This document shows, piece by piece, positions 20,094 to 31,184 of a DNA stretch of 64,000 bases. Location: NCBI GenBank assembly GCA_009823505.1, contig VZQC01005757.1, positions 245,034-309,033 on the forward strand. Reading direction: 5' to 3'. The stretch comes from Rhizomys pruinosus (Eukaryota; Chordata; Mammalia; Rodentia; Spalacidae). The translations under genes were made by a program, and so were the position numbers. A model generated the notes under the pieces. The model was given only the letters and a program-made list of their open reading frames with translations, was not told where the DNA came from and did no database searches. How positions within the stretch are numbered: position 1 is the first letter of the stretch; the number at the start of each line of letters is the position of its first letter.

Positions 20094-23000
20094 GTAAAGT
20101 GGCTTTTAATCTGCATTTCTTGAATTACTAAAGACGTTGAACCATTTTTAAGGGGTTTCTTAGCCACTTTTTTTTATTCATTTGAGAATCCTCTATTCAT
20201 ATCTGTAGCCCATCTTTTTATTGGTGTATTTATTTTCTTGCTACTTTGTTTTTTTGAGTTCTTTGTATACTCTAGATATTAATCCTCTGTCAGATATGTA
20301 GTTGGTAAAGATTTTCTCTCACTCAATGGGTTTCCTCTTCACTTCCTTGGCTGTTTCTTTTGCTGTACAGAAGCTTTGTAGCTTATTGAGTTCCCACTTC
20401 CTGATTGTTGACTTAATGCTTGAGAAGCTGAGGTCCCATTAAGAAAGTCCTTTCCTATGCTTACATCTTGGAGGGCACTGCCTATGTGTTCTTCTAGCAG
20501 TTTCAGATTTTATATTGAGATCTGTTATCCACTTGGAATTGACTTTTATGCAGGAAAAATGATAAGGGTCCAATTTAATTCTTCTATAGGTGGTCATCCA
20601 GTTCTGCCAGCACCATTTGTTGAAGATGTTGGTTTTTTCTCCCATTGTGTATTCTTGGCGTCTTTGTCAAATATCAGGTAGCTGAAATTGTGTGTACTCA
20701 TATTTGGGTCTTCTATTCTGTTCCATTGATCTACGTGTCTATTTTGTGTCAGGACCATGCTGTTTTTATAACAAGAGCTCTGTAATATAACCTGAGGTCT
20801 GGTATGGTGATGCCCCCTGTGTTGTTCTTTGTGCTCAAAATTGTTTGGGCTACCCAGGGTCTTTTTTGGTTCCATATGAATTTTTGGATGACTTTTTCTA
20901 GCTCTGTGAAGAATGCTGTGGGTATTTTGATTGGCATTGCATTGAATCTATAGATTGTTTTTGGTTAGATAGCCATTTTCACAATATTGATTCTACCAAT
21001 CCATGAGCGTGGTAGATTTTCCATCTTCTAGTGGCTTCCTCTATCTCCTTATTTAAGGTTTTGAAATTTTCATTGTAGCAATCTTTAATGTTTTTGTTTA
21101 GGTTTATTCCCAAGTATATTATTTTTTTGAAGTTATTGTGAATGGAAGGGTTTCCTTGTTTGCTTGTTGTTGGTATATAGAAACACTAGCTACTGATTTT
21201 TGTAAGTTGATTTTATGACCTGCCACTTTACTGAAAGTATTAATTATTTCTAGTAATTATCTGGTAGGACATTTTGGATCTCATGTATAATCTCATGCCA
21301 TCTGCAAATAGAGATAATTTGACTGCTTTTCCAATTAGTACACCTTTAATTTCCCTCTCTTGTCTTATTGCTCTTGCGAAGGTTTCAAGTACTTTTGAAA
21401 AAGAGTGGAGATAGAGGGCAACCCTGTCTGGTTAATGGAAATGCTTCCAGTTTTTCTCCATTTAGAACGATGTTGTGCATGGGTTTGTAGTATATAGCTT
21501 TTATGATATTATGATATTGAGGTATGTTCCCTCTAGACATATTATTTCTAGGACTTTTAACATGAATGCACGTTGGATCTTGTCAAAGGCCTTTCTGCAT
21601 CTATTGATATGACCATGTGATTTTTGTCTTCAAGTCCATTTATATGTTTTATGACATTTATTGGCTTACATATGTTGAACCATTCTTGCATTTCTGGAAT
21701 AAAGCCTACCTAATCATAATGCATGACCTCTTTGATGCGCATCTATATGTGGTTTTTGAGTATTTTGTTGAGTATCTTTGCATCTTTGTTCATTGAGGAT
21801 ATGGGCCTATAGTTTTCTTTCTTTGTTGTATCTTTACCTGGTTTTGGTTTTAGAGTGATGCTGGCTTCATAGGATTTTGGAAGTTCTTCCTCTGTTTCAA
21901 TTTTTTTTAATAGTTTGAACAATATTGGTTGTAGATCTTCTTTGAATGTCTGGTAGAATTCTGTTGTAAAGCCATCTGGGCCTGAGCTTTGTTTAGTCAG
22001 GACGTTTTGTATTATCATTTCAATTTCCTCCTTTGTTATGAGTCTTTTTAAGCTGTTAACCTCTTCTTGGTTTACCATTGGTGTTGTCCACGACTCTAGA
22101 AATTTATCCATTTCATTTAGCTTTTCAAATTTAATGGAGTATATATTTTTAAAATATTCCCTTACAATGTTCAGGATTATTTGTGTGTGTCTGTCGTGAT
22201 GTTTCCCACTTTATCTCTGATTTTGTTAATTTGGATTTGCTCTTTCTTTCTTTTGGTTAGCTGTGCCAAGGGTCTGTCTATCTTGTTTAAAAAGAACCAG
22301 CTCTTAGATTCATTTTTTTTGTATTGTTTTATTTGTTTCTATTTCATTAATTTCTCCTCTGATTTTTCTTATTTCCTCTTATTTACTAGGTTTGGGGTTT
22401 GTTTGTTCTTGCCTTTTCAGAGTCTTGAGTTGTGCTTTTAAGTCTTTTACATGTGCTCATTCTGATTTTTTTAAAGTAGTATTTTAAAAATTTATTTATT
22501 TATTATTTTTTATGTGTATGAGTGTACTATCTGCATGTAGGTTCGTGCACCCATGTCATTCAATGCCTCAGAGGTCAGAAGAAGGCATCGGATTCCCCTG
22601 GAACTGGAGTTAAAGACAGTTCTTAGCCACCAGGTGGGTGCTGGGAATTGAACCCGGGTCCTCTGCAAGAGCAGTTGGAGCTCTTAACCAGTGAGCCATC
22701 TCTCCAGTCCTCTTTCTGATTTTTTAATGTAGGCACTAAGAGCTATAAATTTTCCTCTTAGGACTGCTTTTAAAGTGTCCCAGAGGTTTTGTTACGTTGT
22801 ATTCTCATTTTACCCATTGATCATTTGGGAGTGTGAAGCTTAATCATTAGTTCTGGTGGTTTTTGGAACTTTCTTTGATGTTAATTATAAGCTTTTTTGC
22901 TTGGTCTGGTAGAATGCAGGAAAGTATTTCAATTGTTTTGAATTTGTTGAGTTTTGTTTTGTGTCACAGAATGTGATCAATTTTAGACACGCTTGTATGG

Positions 23001-23590
23001 ACTTTGAACTATTTGATGCATGGGTGGAATATTCTGTATGGGTCCATTTAGTGTAAGGTGTTATTTAATTTCAGATGTCTCTTTGTCCAGTTATTCTGAA
23101 GAGAGTGGGTTATTGAAATTACCTACTATTATGGAATTGGGGTTAATCTGTGTTTTATAGTCCTGGAGTAATGTTTTTATGAATTTGGGTCCACCAGAAT
23201 TTGGTGCATATATATTCATGACTGCAATATCTTCTTGGTCAATTGTTCCTTTGATTAGAATGAAGTGACCCTCTTTATCTCTTCTGACTAGTTTTAATTT
23301 GAAGTCTATTTTGCCATGTATTAGGCAACACCTGCTTGACTTTAGAGCCATTTGCTTGGAATATTTTTGCCCATCCTTTCATCCTAAGGTAATGTCTATC
23401 CTTGAAGGGGAGATGAGTTTCTTGAAGACAACAAAAAGATGGGTTTTATTTTTTTTTTGACACCTTCTGCTAGTCTGTGTCTTTTGATAAGGGAGTTGAA
23501 GCCATCGTTATTTAGTAATATTGTTGAAAAGTGTGTATTGGATACTGTCAGTGTAATTTTTTTTAAGTTTGTGGATTTATTTTGATTTCA
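20094..23590 (-). pseudogene. old L1 ORF2, RT and endonuclease parts
   Basis: After the nested L1 the ORF2 text resumes. Minus-strand segments include the C-terminal region (20439-20940, with [19 protein letters not shown]), the RT N-terminal region (21743-22111, with [15 protein letters not shown]) and endonuclease (23091-23351, with NIYAPNSGG). Many stops and frameshifts separate them. A B2 at 22480-22711 interrupts the gene. Confidence 0.82.
22480..22711 (-). mobile_element. B2 SINE (antisense), single-copy middle
   Basis: 'atttatttattattttttatgtgtatgagtg' tail, 'gggaattgaacccgggtcctctgcaagag' and 'agctcttaaccagtgagccatctctccag'. L1 sequence continues on both sides (flanks 'ctgattttttaa'). 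Confidence 0.93.
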
Positions 23591-24005
23591 CATCATTATA
23601 CTCTGCTTTCTTTCTGTAACCTCTTGAGTATGCTCATTCATGTCTTCAAGCCTTTGTATTGTTTTAATTATTTTCTGTAGGACTGGTTTGGTAGACATGA
23701 ATTCTTTCAGCCTATTCATGTCATGAAAATTTTTCTGTTCTTCAACCTTGATAGATAGTTATGCTGGATAGAGAATTTGGGCTTGGCATCCAAGGTCATT
23801 TAGAGCTGGGAATACTTTCATCCAGGCTCTTCTGGCTTCAATTCTGATGGGTTTTCCTTTATATGTAACTTGTTGTTTTTCTCTAGCAGTCTTCATTACC
23901 TCCTCTTTGTTTTGTGTATTTATTGTTTTTACTATGATATGCCTTGGTGATTTTCTGTTCTAGTCATGTCTTCTTGGCATGCTATGTGCTTTCTTAATCT
24001 TTTGT
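23590..24005 (-). pseudogene. old L1 ORF1 C-terminal remnant
   Basis: The sequence parallels the ORF1 C-terminal region of the younger L1 (18513-18910), e.g. 'gtagacatgaattctttcagcctattcatgtcatg' against 18606-18640. Reading frames are broken, and it is cut at 24006 by another L1 3' end. Confidence 0.65.
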
Positions 24006-24497
24006 TTTCTTTTTTTATTATTGATGTTTTGTTTATTTCAGAGATCATTTCTCAGTTCAGTTTAGACATAGTCCCCTTTCCCTTCCCCCTACCCCACCCC
24101 AGATCATGCATTCTGCCATAAATGTCCTGCATCTTTCTCTCAGTCTTCTTTTTATGTTTAGGAATTCACATTTTCCTCCTTAAATTTTATATTATGCTAA
24201 AATATTAATACATACTTTCCACTTATATACAGTAATTACAGAGTCTAAAAGTAAGTTGTGGATCAATTCTAGAGCCTGTTAAGAGATTTACATTATAACA
24301 ACATAGTTGATTTCAGATAAACAGAAATATAACAATAATGTTGTTCAGCTTGCCTTTCATCTGAGGATTTGGTGTCAGCATCAACAAATGAGAGAGACCA
24401 TTCACTGCTTGTTTTTCTGGGACTGTGTTACTTCACTTAGCATAATGGCTTTGAGTTCCACCCATTTACTTGAAAAGTTCATGATGTCATCTTTCTT
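24006..24497 (-). mobile_element. L1 3' fragment (antisense)
   Basis: T-run, C-rich tract (24075-24105), 3'UTR and the last part of ORF2, ending where another L1 tail starts. It matches the 3' end in sense at 31925-32410 closely. Confidence 0.85.
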
Positions 24498-24898
24498 TTT
24501 TTTATGTTAATTTTTATTGAGTGCATTTCATACAACATTTCTCAATCAAATCTAGACTCATTCCCCCATCTATTCTCATCCGTTACATCCCCCTCCGCCC
24601 CTGCCAGAGCTCACAGACTCTGTCATACATGTTATGTCCTGTCTTGCATCTTTTTCTCTGTCTTTTATAACCTTTACGAAGTACAAGTTTACTGTTTTGG
24701 TCAGCCTTTTTATTATGTTTTTCTCTTTCTTTTTTTGTTCCTTTAATTTTATATTATTCCAAAATATGCATATATACACTCCACATATAAATCAAAATTA
24801 CAAATTCTGAAAATAAACTATAGTTTAATTCCTAAACACATTTAGAGAATCACATTTTAACAGTAAAGTTGCATGCAGGTAAAAAGAATATGAGTAGA

Positions 24899-25060
24899 GG
24901 GGCTGGGCGTGGTTGCGCACGCCTTTAATCCTAGCACTTGGAAGGCAGAGGCAGGCAGATCTTTGTGAGTTCAAGGCCAGCCTGGTCTACAGAGTGAGTT
25001 CCAAGACAGCTGGGGCTACAGGGAGACCAGTCTCAAAAAGACCAAAAAAAAAAAAAAAAA
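24899..25060 (+). mobile_element. B1 SINE with 17-bp target duplication
   Basis: 'gggctgggcgtggttgcgcacgcctttaatcc' to an A20 tail. The target 'aaaagaatatgagtaga' stands at 24882-24898 and again at 25061-25077, exact. Young insertion inside an L1 3'UTR. Confidence 0.96.
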
Positions 25061-25884
25061 AAAAGAATATGAGTAGAATATGAATACATATCTTCCATTC
25101 ATATATGGTAATTACAATGTGTGAATACAAGTGGTAGGACAATTCTAGAGCCCATTAAGAGATTCACATTGGAATAACATAGTTGCTTTCAGATTCAATG
25201 AAATATAATAATAAAGTTGCTCAGTTTGCCTGCCAACTGAGGATTTGGTGTTAGCATCCACAAATGAGGGAAAATATTTGCATCATTTTTTTTTTCTGAG
25301 ACTGTGTTACTTGGCTTCGAGTTCTATCCATTTACCAGCAAAGCTCATGATGTCATCTTTCTTTACCCTGCATAGAACTCCATTGTGTAGATGTACCACA
25401 TTTTTTTCATCCAGTCATCAGTTGAGGGGCATACAGGTTGGTTCCAGCTCTTTGCTTTTGTGAAAAGAGTTGCAATAAACATAGCTGTGCATGTATCTTT
25501 GCAGTAGGATGCATCTTGCGGATATATACCCAGGAGTGGTATGGCTGGGTCAGGTGGTAGGCTCATTTTGAGTTTTTTAAGGTTTCTCCACACTGTTTTC
25601 TACAGTGGTTGTACCAGTTTACATTCCCATCAGCAGTGGATGAATGTTCTCCTTTCACCGCAACCTCTCTAGCATTTGGTGTCTTTTGTTTTCTTGAGCT
25701 TGGCTAGTCTTATTGGAGTGAGATGATAACTTAGTGTAGTTTTAATTTGCATTTCCTTAATTATTAATGATGTTGAACACTTTTTAAGATGTTTCTCAGC
25801 CATCTTTACTTCCTTACTGGTGAAGTCTCTGTTCGTCTCTTAACTCCATATTTTGAGTAGGTCATTTGTTTTCTTACTTCTTTT

Positions 25885-26127
25885 TATTTATTTATTTATT
25901 TATTTTAAAAAAATTATTTAATTTTCTTTGTGTATGATTGTACTGTCTGCATGTAGGTTTGTGCACCTGTGTCATGCAATGCTGCAGAGGTCAGAAGAGG
26001 ATGTCGGATTCCCCTGGAACTGGAGTTAAAGATGGTTCTCAGCCACCATGTTGGTGCTTGGGATCGAACCTGGGTCTTTTGCAAGGGTAGTCTGCACTCT
26101 TAACCACTAGGCCATCTCTCCAGCCCC
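25885..26127 (-). mobile_element. B2 SINE (antisense)
   Basis: (TTTA)n tail, then 'cccctggaactggagtt' in single copy, 'gggatcgaacctgggtc' and 'ctcttaaccactaggccatctctccagcccc'. Flanks repeat 'tacttctt', consistent with a target duplication. Confidence 0.93.
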
Positions 26128-27286
26128 TACTTCTTCTTTTTTTTTTTTTTTAAGTAGTTTATATATTCTGGATGTTAATGCTCTGTCAGATGTATCAGTG
26201 GTGAAAGTTTCCTCCCACTCTGTGGGTTTTCTCTTCACTTCCTTGATTGTTTCTTTAGCTGTACAAAAGCTTTTGAGTTTGATGAGGTCGCACTTGTCAG
26301 CTGTTGTCCTTCTTTCCTGTGCAGCTTCTGTTTGATTTAGAAAGTCTTTTCCTACACCTATGTCTTGTAGGTTGCCGCCGACTTTTTCTTCTGTCACCTT
26401 CAGGTTTTCAGGTTTCAGGTTGAGATCTTTGATTCCTCTTGGAGTTTATTTTTGTACAGGGTGAAAGATAGGGGTTTAATTTTGTTCTTCTACAAATGAT
26501 GACCCAGTATTGCCAACACCATTTGCTGAAGATGCTCTTTCCTCCATTGAGCTTTTTTGGCTCTTTTGTCAAATATGAGGTGGCTGAAGTTATATGAGCT
26601 CAAGTTTGGATCTTCAGTTTTGTTCCATTGTTCAATGGTTCTGTCTTTTTTTGCTAGTATCAGGCTGTCTTTATGACTATAGCCCTATAATATAGCTTGA
26701 AGTCTGGTAATGTAATCACCCCAGTATTGCACTTTTCACTTAGGGTTGCTTTAGCTATTTGTGGTCTTTTGTTTTTCCAAATGAACTTAAGGATTTTTTT
26801 TCTAAGTCTGTGAAAAAGCTCATGGGGATTTTGATTGGGATTACACTGAATCTGTATATTAATTTGGGTAGAATGGACATTTTTACTATATTAAGTTTTC
26901 CAGTCCATGAGCATGGGAGTTCTTTCCATCTATTGATGTCATTTTCAATCTCCTTCAGGGTTTTAAAATTTTTGTTGTAAAGGTCTTTGGTGTCTTTGTT
27001 TAGGTTTATTCCTAGATATTTTATTTTTTTGAGGCTATTGTGACTGGGAAGGTCTCCTTATATTCCTTCTCCAGTTGCTTATTATTTGTGTAAAGAAAGG
27101 CTACTTATTTTTCTAGGTTTATTTTGTATCCCTCTACTTTACTGAAACTTTTAATCATTTCTAAGAGTTTTCTGGTGGAATATTTAGTATCCCTTAGGTA
27201 AACTATCATATCATCTGCAAAAAGGGATATTTTTACTTCCTCTTTTCAAATTCCTACTCCTTTAATTTTGCTTTCTCACCTTATTG

Positions 27287-28070
27287 CCCTAGCAAGCATT
27301 TCAAGCACTATATTGAAGAGGAGTGGCAATAGTGGACAGCCTTGTCATGTTCCTAGCTTTAAGGGGAATGCTTCCAACTTTTCTCCATTTAGAATGATAT
27401 TGGCTGTTGGTTTGTTGTATATGTCCATTTATGCGTTTTATGATATTTATTGGTTTACATATGTTGAACCATCCCTGCATCTCTGGTATGAATCCAACCT
27501 GGTTATGATAGATGATCTTTTTGATGTGGGTCTGTATGCAATTTGCAAGTATTTTGTTGAGAATTTTTGCATCTGTGTTCATTAATGAGAAGGGTTTATA
27601 GCTTTCTTTTTTGGTTGTATCTTTGCCCTAGCAAGCATTTCAAGAACTATATTGAAGAGGAGTGGCAATAGTGGACAGCCTTGTCATGTTCCTGCCTTTA
27701 AGGGGAATGCTTCCAAGTTTTCTCCATTTAGGATGATGTTGGCTGTGGGTTTCCTGTATATGGCTTTGATTACATTGAGGAATGATCCCTCCAGTCTAAT
27801 TCCCTCTAGGACTTTAAGCATGAAAGGATGCTGAATTTTGCAAAAGCTTTTTCTGCATCAATTGAGATAATCATGTGGTTTTTTCTTTCAGCCATTTATG
27901 TGTTTTATGATATTTATTGATTTACATATGTTGAACTTCATCTCTGGTATGAATCCAACCTGGTCATGATAGATGATCTTTTTAATGTGGGTCTGTATGC
28001 AATTTGCAAGTATTTTGTTGAGAATTTTTGCATCTGTGTTCATTAATAATATGGGTCTATAGTTTTCTTT
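27287..28070 (-). repeat. tandem duplication of an RT segment inside L1
   Basis: 'ccctagcaagcatttcaag...gacagccttgtcatgttcct' occurs at 27287 and again 339 bases later at 27626. Both copies run to the 'ttgagaatttttgcatctgtgttcattaat' segment. The left copy lacks about 100 bases present in the right one. Confidence 0.85.
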
Positions 28071-29694
28071 CTTGTTTGTGTCTTTACTTGGTTTTGGTAG
28101 TAGAGTGATGCTGGCTTCATAGAAGGAATTTGGGATATTTCTCTCTGTTTATATCCTTCTGAAAAGTTTGAGGAGTAGTGGATGTAAGACCTCTTTAAAT
28201 GTTTTATAGAATTCTGCTGTGAAACCATCTGGGCCTGGGCTTTTCTTAATTGGGAGACTTTTTATTACATCTTCAATTTCCTCAAGTATTATGGGTCTGT
28301 TTAAGGTGTCAATCTCTTCTTGGTTAAGCTTTGGCGAATCCCAGGATTTCAGATATTCATTCATTTCTCTTAGGTTTTCAAATTTAGTAGAGTATAGGTT
28401 TTTGAAGTATTCTCCTATGATTGCCTGATATTTTCTTTATCTGTTCTGTTGTTTCCCCTTTCATCGTGAATGCTGTTGATTTGGAGTTGCTCTTTCTTTC
28501 TTTTGGTTAACTGGGCTAGAGCTCTGTCTATTTTGTTTATCTTTTCAAAGAACCAGCTTTTGGATTCATTGATTTTTTTTTTTTGCATTGTTTTCTTTGT
28601 TTCTATTTCATTGATTTCTGCTCTGACTTTTGTTATTTCTTCCTGTCTGTTGGGTTTAGGGTTCATTTGTTGTTGTCTCTCAAGTGTTTTTAGCTGAAGT
28701 GTTAGTTTGTTTATTTGTTCTCCTTCTGTTTTTTAATGTGGGGATTTAGGGCTATAAATTTCCTCTTAGGACTGACTTTAATGTATCCCACAGGTTTTGT
28801 TGTGTTGTATTGTCATTTTTGTTTAGTTCCAGGAATGCTTTTATTTTATTCTTTATTTCTTCCCTGACCCACTCATTTTTCAGGATAGTGTTGTTTAGTC
28901 TCCATGTGTTCTTATAGTTAGTAGGGCTTACTTTGGTGTTAACATTGAGCTTTATTGCACTGTAGTCTGATAGAATGCATGGAATAATTTCAGTCCTTTC
29001 GTATATGTTGACATTTCTTTTGTGTCCCAGTATGTGGTTGATTTCATTCCCAGTCTTGAAGGCTAGTTAATGTTAAATCAGGGATACCTCCACCCAGAGA
29101 ATCTGGCCTGCAGAGGTCTCAAAAATAGGTAATTCCAAAGCAAGGAAGTTACCTCACACAATCACTTTTGAAAGCAGGCTCAAACCAAATTTTAGGCCTT
29201 TAAATGCATTTTTAAATATCAATTTTTAAAGTTTGCATGTGCGTATCTAATCTGGCCTGCCAAAATGAGTGATTCTGTGCACTTTAAAGGATTGAAACTT
29301 GAAGTGGCCACTTTGTTTGACAGAACCAACATGAGACAATTATAATTACAGATTTATAAACACACATAAAAACTTAGACGCATGCTTAGATACATGGAAG
29401 AACAGTTACCATAAACACAAGACATAGTCAAAAGAAGAGAGGAAACACTGTGCCCATGGAGCTTCATGCCCTGTCAGTCCCAGAACCAAAAATCCAGACC
29501 CCTTGCCCGGATTTCAAATCGCTGAGGTGAACCCCATCTCCATGCTCAAGGATCAATACTGTGTCCAGTTTCTCCTAATCAAGTGCCCCAGACCAGAAAC
29601 TTGAGTTTAAACAAAACCAAAATGAAAGTAAAAGGAAAAAAAATAATTGAGCTCTTTCTTACCCCAAAGACACAGCCAGCCAAATGAGATGTCT

Positions 29695-30078
29695 CTAGTC
29701 CCTCCAGTGGGAGAGAGCTTCCTGCCCCCCTCCAAGGGGGGGTATATTGGTGGGGGGCGAATGAGTATCCCTAGCAGAGGCAGCTGAAGGGAGCTTGGGG
29801 GGATGGGGATGGGGGAAACCTTCTTCATCCTGGTGAATGTCAGGGACATAGGGCAGGATCAACTTCTCCTTGGTGTTCTTGTGGCAGGCTGAGTTATGCT
29901 CATGCAGAGCATCCTCTGGTGAGGGACCCTTAAGGCTCACAATTATGGTGAGGAAAGGCAATGCAAACGGCCTCCTCCCAAATGAATCCATGTCCCAGGA
30001 TTTCATTTCAAGGCCACGGGTCTGGAGGAGTGCAGCAGCCATCCATGGCTCCCGAATGTGGGGAAGAATATTATCCAT
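29695..30078 (-). CDS. 127-codon ORF at gag position, unknown product
   Basis: It starts with an ATG about 155 bases after the primer site, where gag would begin. It is Pro-rich toward the end (HPHPPKLPS, SPPTNIPP), has one Cys and His-rich patches (DALHEHNSACHKNT), and no myristoylation glycine at position 2. A second minus-strand frame (29607-29849) carries a PPPIYPPL stretch resembling a late-budding motif, so a frameshift could split one original protein. I do not recognise the family. Confidence 0.3.
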   Translation of the reverse strand: MDNILPHIREPWMAAALLQTRGLEMKSWDMDSFGRRPFALPFLTIIVSLKGPSPEDALHEHNSACHKNTKEKLILPYVPDIHQDEEGFPHPHPPKLPSAASARDTHSPPTNIPPLGGGQEALSHWRD

Positions 30079-30233
30079 GAAGGCAGGAAATGGTTAGGGA
30101 GGAAAGGGGTCTGTTGAGGGGGAAGGGGGGGCAGACACTCACCCTAGTGCATGGCCGAAAGAGCAAAGAACAGAGAAGGGGGCCTACTCACCAATCAAGG
30201 AAGGGGGTGTCTTGCCAGCACTGGGGGGTTGAA

Positions 30234-30251
30234 AAACCACGTTGGGCGCCA
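30234..30251 (-). promoter_or_regulatory. primer-binding site, tRNA-Lys1,2 type
   Basis: The sense strand reads TGGCGCCCAACGTGGTTT two bases after the LTR. The first 15 bases are those of the standard tRNA-Lys1,2 site. Confidence 0.85.
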
Positions 30252-30253
30252 GA

Positions 30254-30548
30254 TGTAGATAATCCCCCAGGCCTGCTGGGGAATTTCGGGGTCCAACTGA
30301 AGGAAAGGGGGTGAGAGGTGCAGAGTCAAGACACAGACCCTGGGAGTCAGGTGAACACAGACAGAGGGCGAGCTGTCACGGACTCCTTTACTGGGGGCAG
30401 GGTTAGGGGTTATGTACTGTTCGCATTCCCACTTGTGATTGGCCCAGGTCTGCAATGCTGCTTGTATGGTCTTACCTGCCCATGGCAGGTTTGGTTGATG
30501 AGGGACAAGCTCTATGCATGCATAATTCTCAGCATACTGGCTACTACA
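30254..30548 (-). repeat. LTR of the Lys-primed element
   Basis: About 295 bases between TGTAGTAG (sense start at 30548) and ...TATCTACA (sense end at 30254). The inverted ends TGTAG/CTACA match each other. Placed directly before the primer site, it is the 5' LTR. Confidence 0.75.
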
Positions 30549-31184
30549 TCCCACCACTTTACTGAAACTCTCAAGTTTTCTGGTGGAGTTTTTAACATCC
30601 CTTAGGTAAACTATCATATCATCTGCAAAAATGGATAACTTAACTTCTTTTCTGTTTAGTAATCCTTGTCTTATTGCCATAGCAAGGATTTCAAGTACTA
30701 TGTTGAAGAGGAGTGGTGATGGGGGCAGCCTTGCTGGGTTCCCACCTTTAAGGGAAATGGTTCCAATTTATCTCCATTTAGGATGATGTTGGCATTGGGT
30801 TTGCTATATATATGACTTTGATAATGTTGAGGAGTGTCCCCTTCAGTCCAATTCCCTCTATGACTTTAAACATGAAGGGATGCAGGATCTCGTCAAAGGT
30901 TTTTTCTGCATCAATTGAGATGATCGTGCGGTTCTTGTCTTTCAGTCCATTTATGTGTTTTATGATATTTATTGATTTACATCTGTTGAACCATCCCTGC
31001 ATCTCTGGTATGAATCCAACTTGATCATGATAGATGATTTTTTTGATGTGGGTCTTTATGTGATTTGCAAATATTTTGGTGAGAGTTTTTGAATCTATGT
31101 TCATTAATGAGATGGGTTTCTAGCTTTCTGTTTTGGTTGTATTTTTGTCTGGTTTTGGTATTAGAGTGATGCTGGCTTCATAGA
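30549..31184 (-). mobile_element. L1 ORF2 RT segment (antisense)
   Basis: The minus strand gives RT text with the FADDMIVY catalytic box (30600-30640) and upstream RT segments (30778-31104). A stop-rich, decayed copy. It abuts an L1 piece of opposite orientation at 31185. Confidence 0.82.

Larger units (their letters stand above)
13955..24005 (-). mobile_element. old L1, antisense, host of nested insertions
   Basis: L1 3'UTR runs from about 13955 to 15770, ORF2 from its C-terminal end at about 15770 to about 23590, and the ORF1 C-terminal part from about 23590 to 24005. It is broken by a B1 (15120-15255), a solo LTR (16046-16552), a younger L1 (16752-20093) and a B2 (22480-22711). The ORF2 text resumes cleanly across each insertion, for example 'gtgtatgcc' at 16041 to 'gagtggtataactggg' at 16557. 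The 5' end is cut by the next L1 at 24006. Confidence 0.8.
24498..29042 (-). mobile_element. L1, antisense, 3'UTR through endonuclease
   Basis: The 3'UTR begins at the T-rich 24498-24530. ORF2 C-terminal text starts about 25300, the RT lies at 27100-28700 and the endonuclease start at 28750-29040. Interrupted by a B1 (24899-25060) and a B2 (25885-26127), with an internal tandem duplication near 27287-28070. Peptides such as SPGPDGFTAEFYKTF (28149-28364) and ESKSWFFEKINKIDRALAQL (28415-28666) identify it. Multiple stops make it non-functional. Confidence 0.85.
29043..30548 (-). mobile_element. tRNA-Lys-primed LTR element, truncated (MYS-like?)
   Basis: One LTR (30254-30548), a near-perfect tRNA-Lys1,2 primer site beside it, a leader and an internal region ending at an L1 boundary near 29043. 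No second LTR was found at the left, so the 3' part is missing. No enzyme motif is present. The short LTR plus Lys primer resembles the mys/MYSERV class of muroid elements, but that name is inference. Confidence 0.65.
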
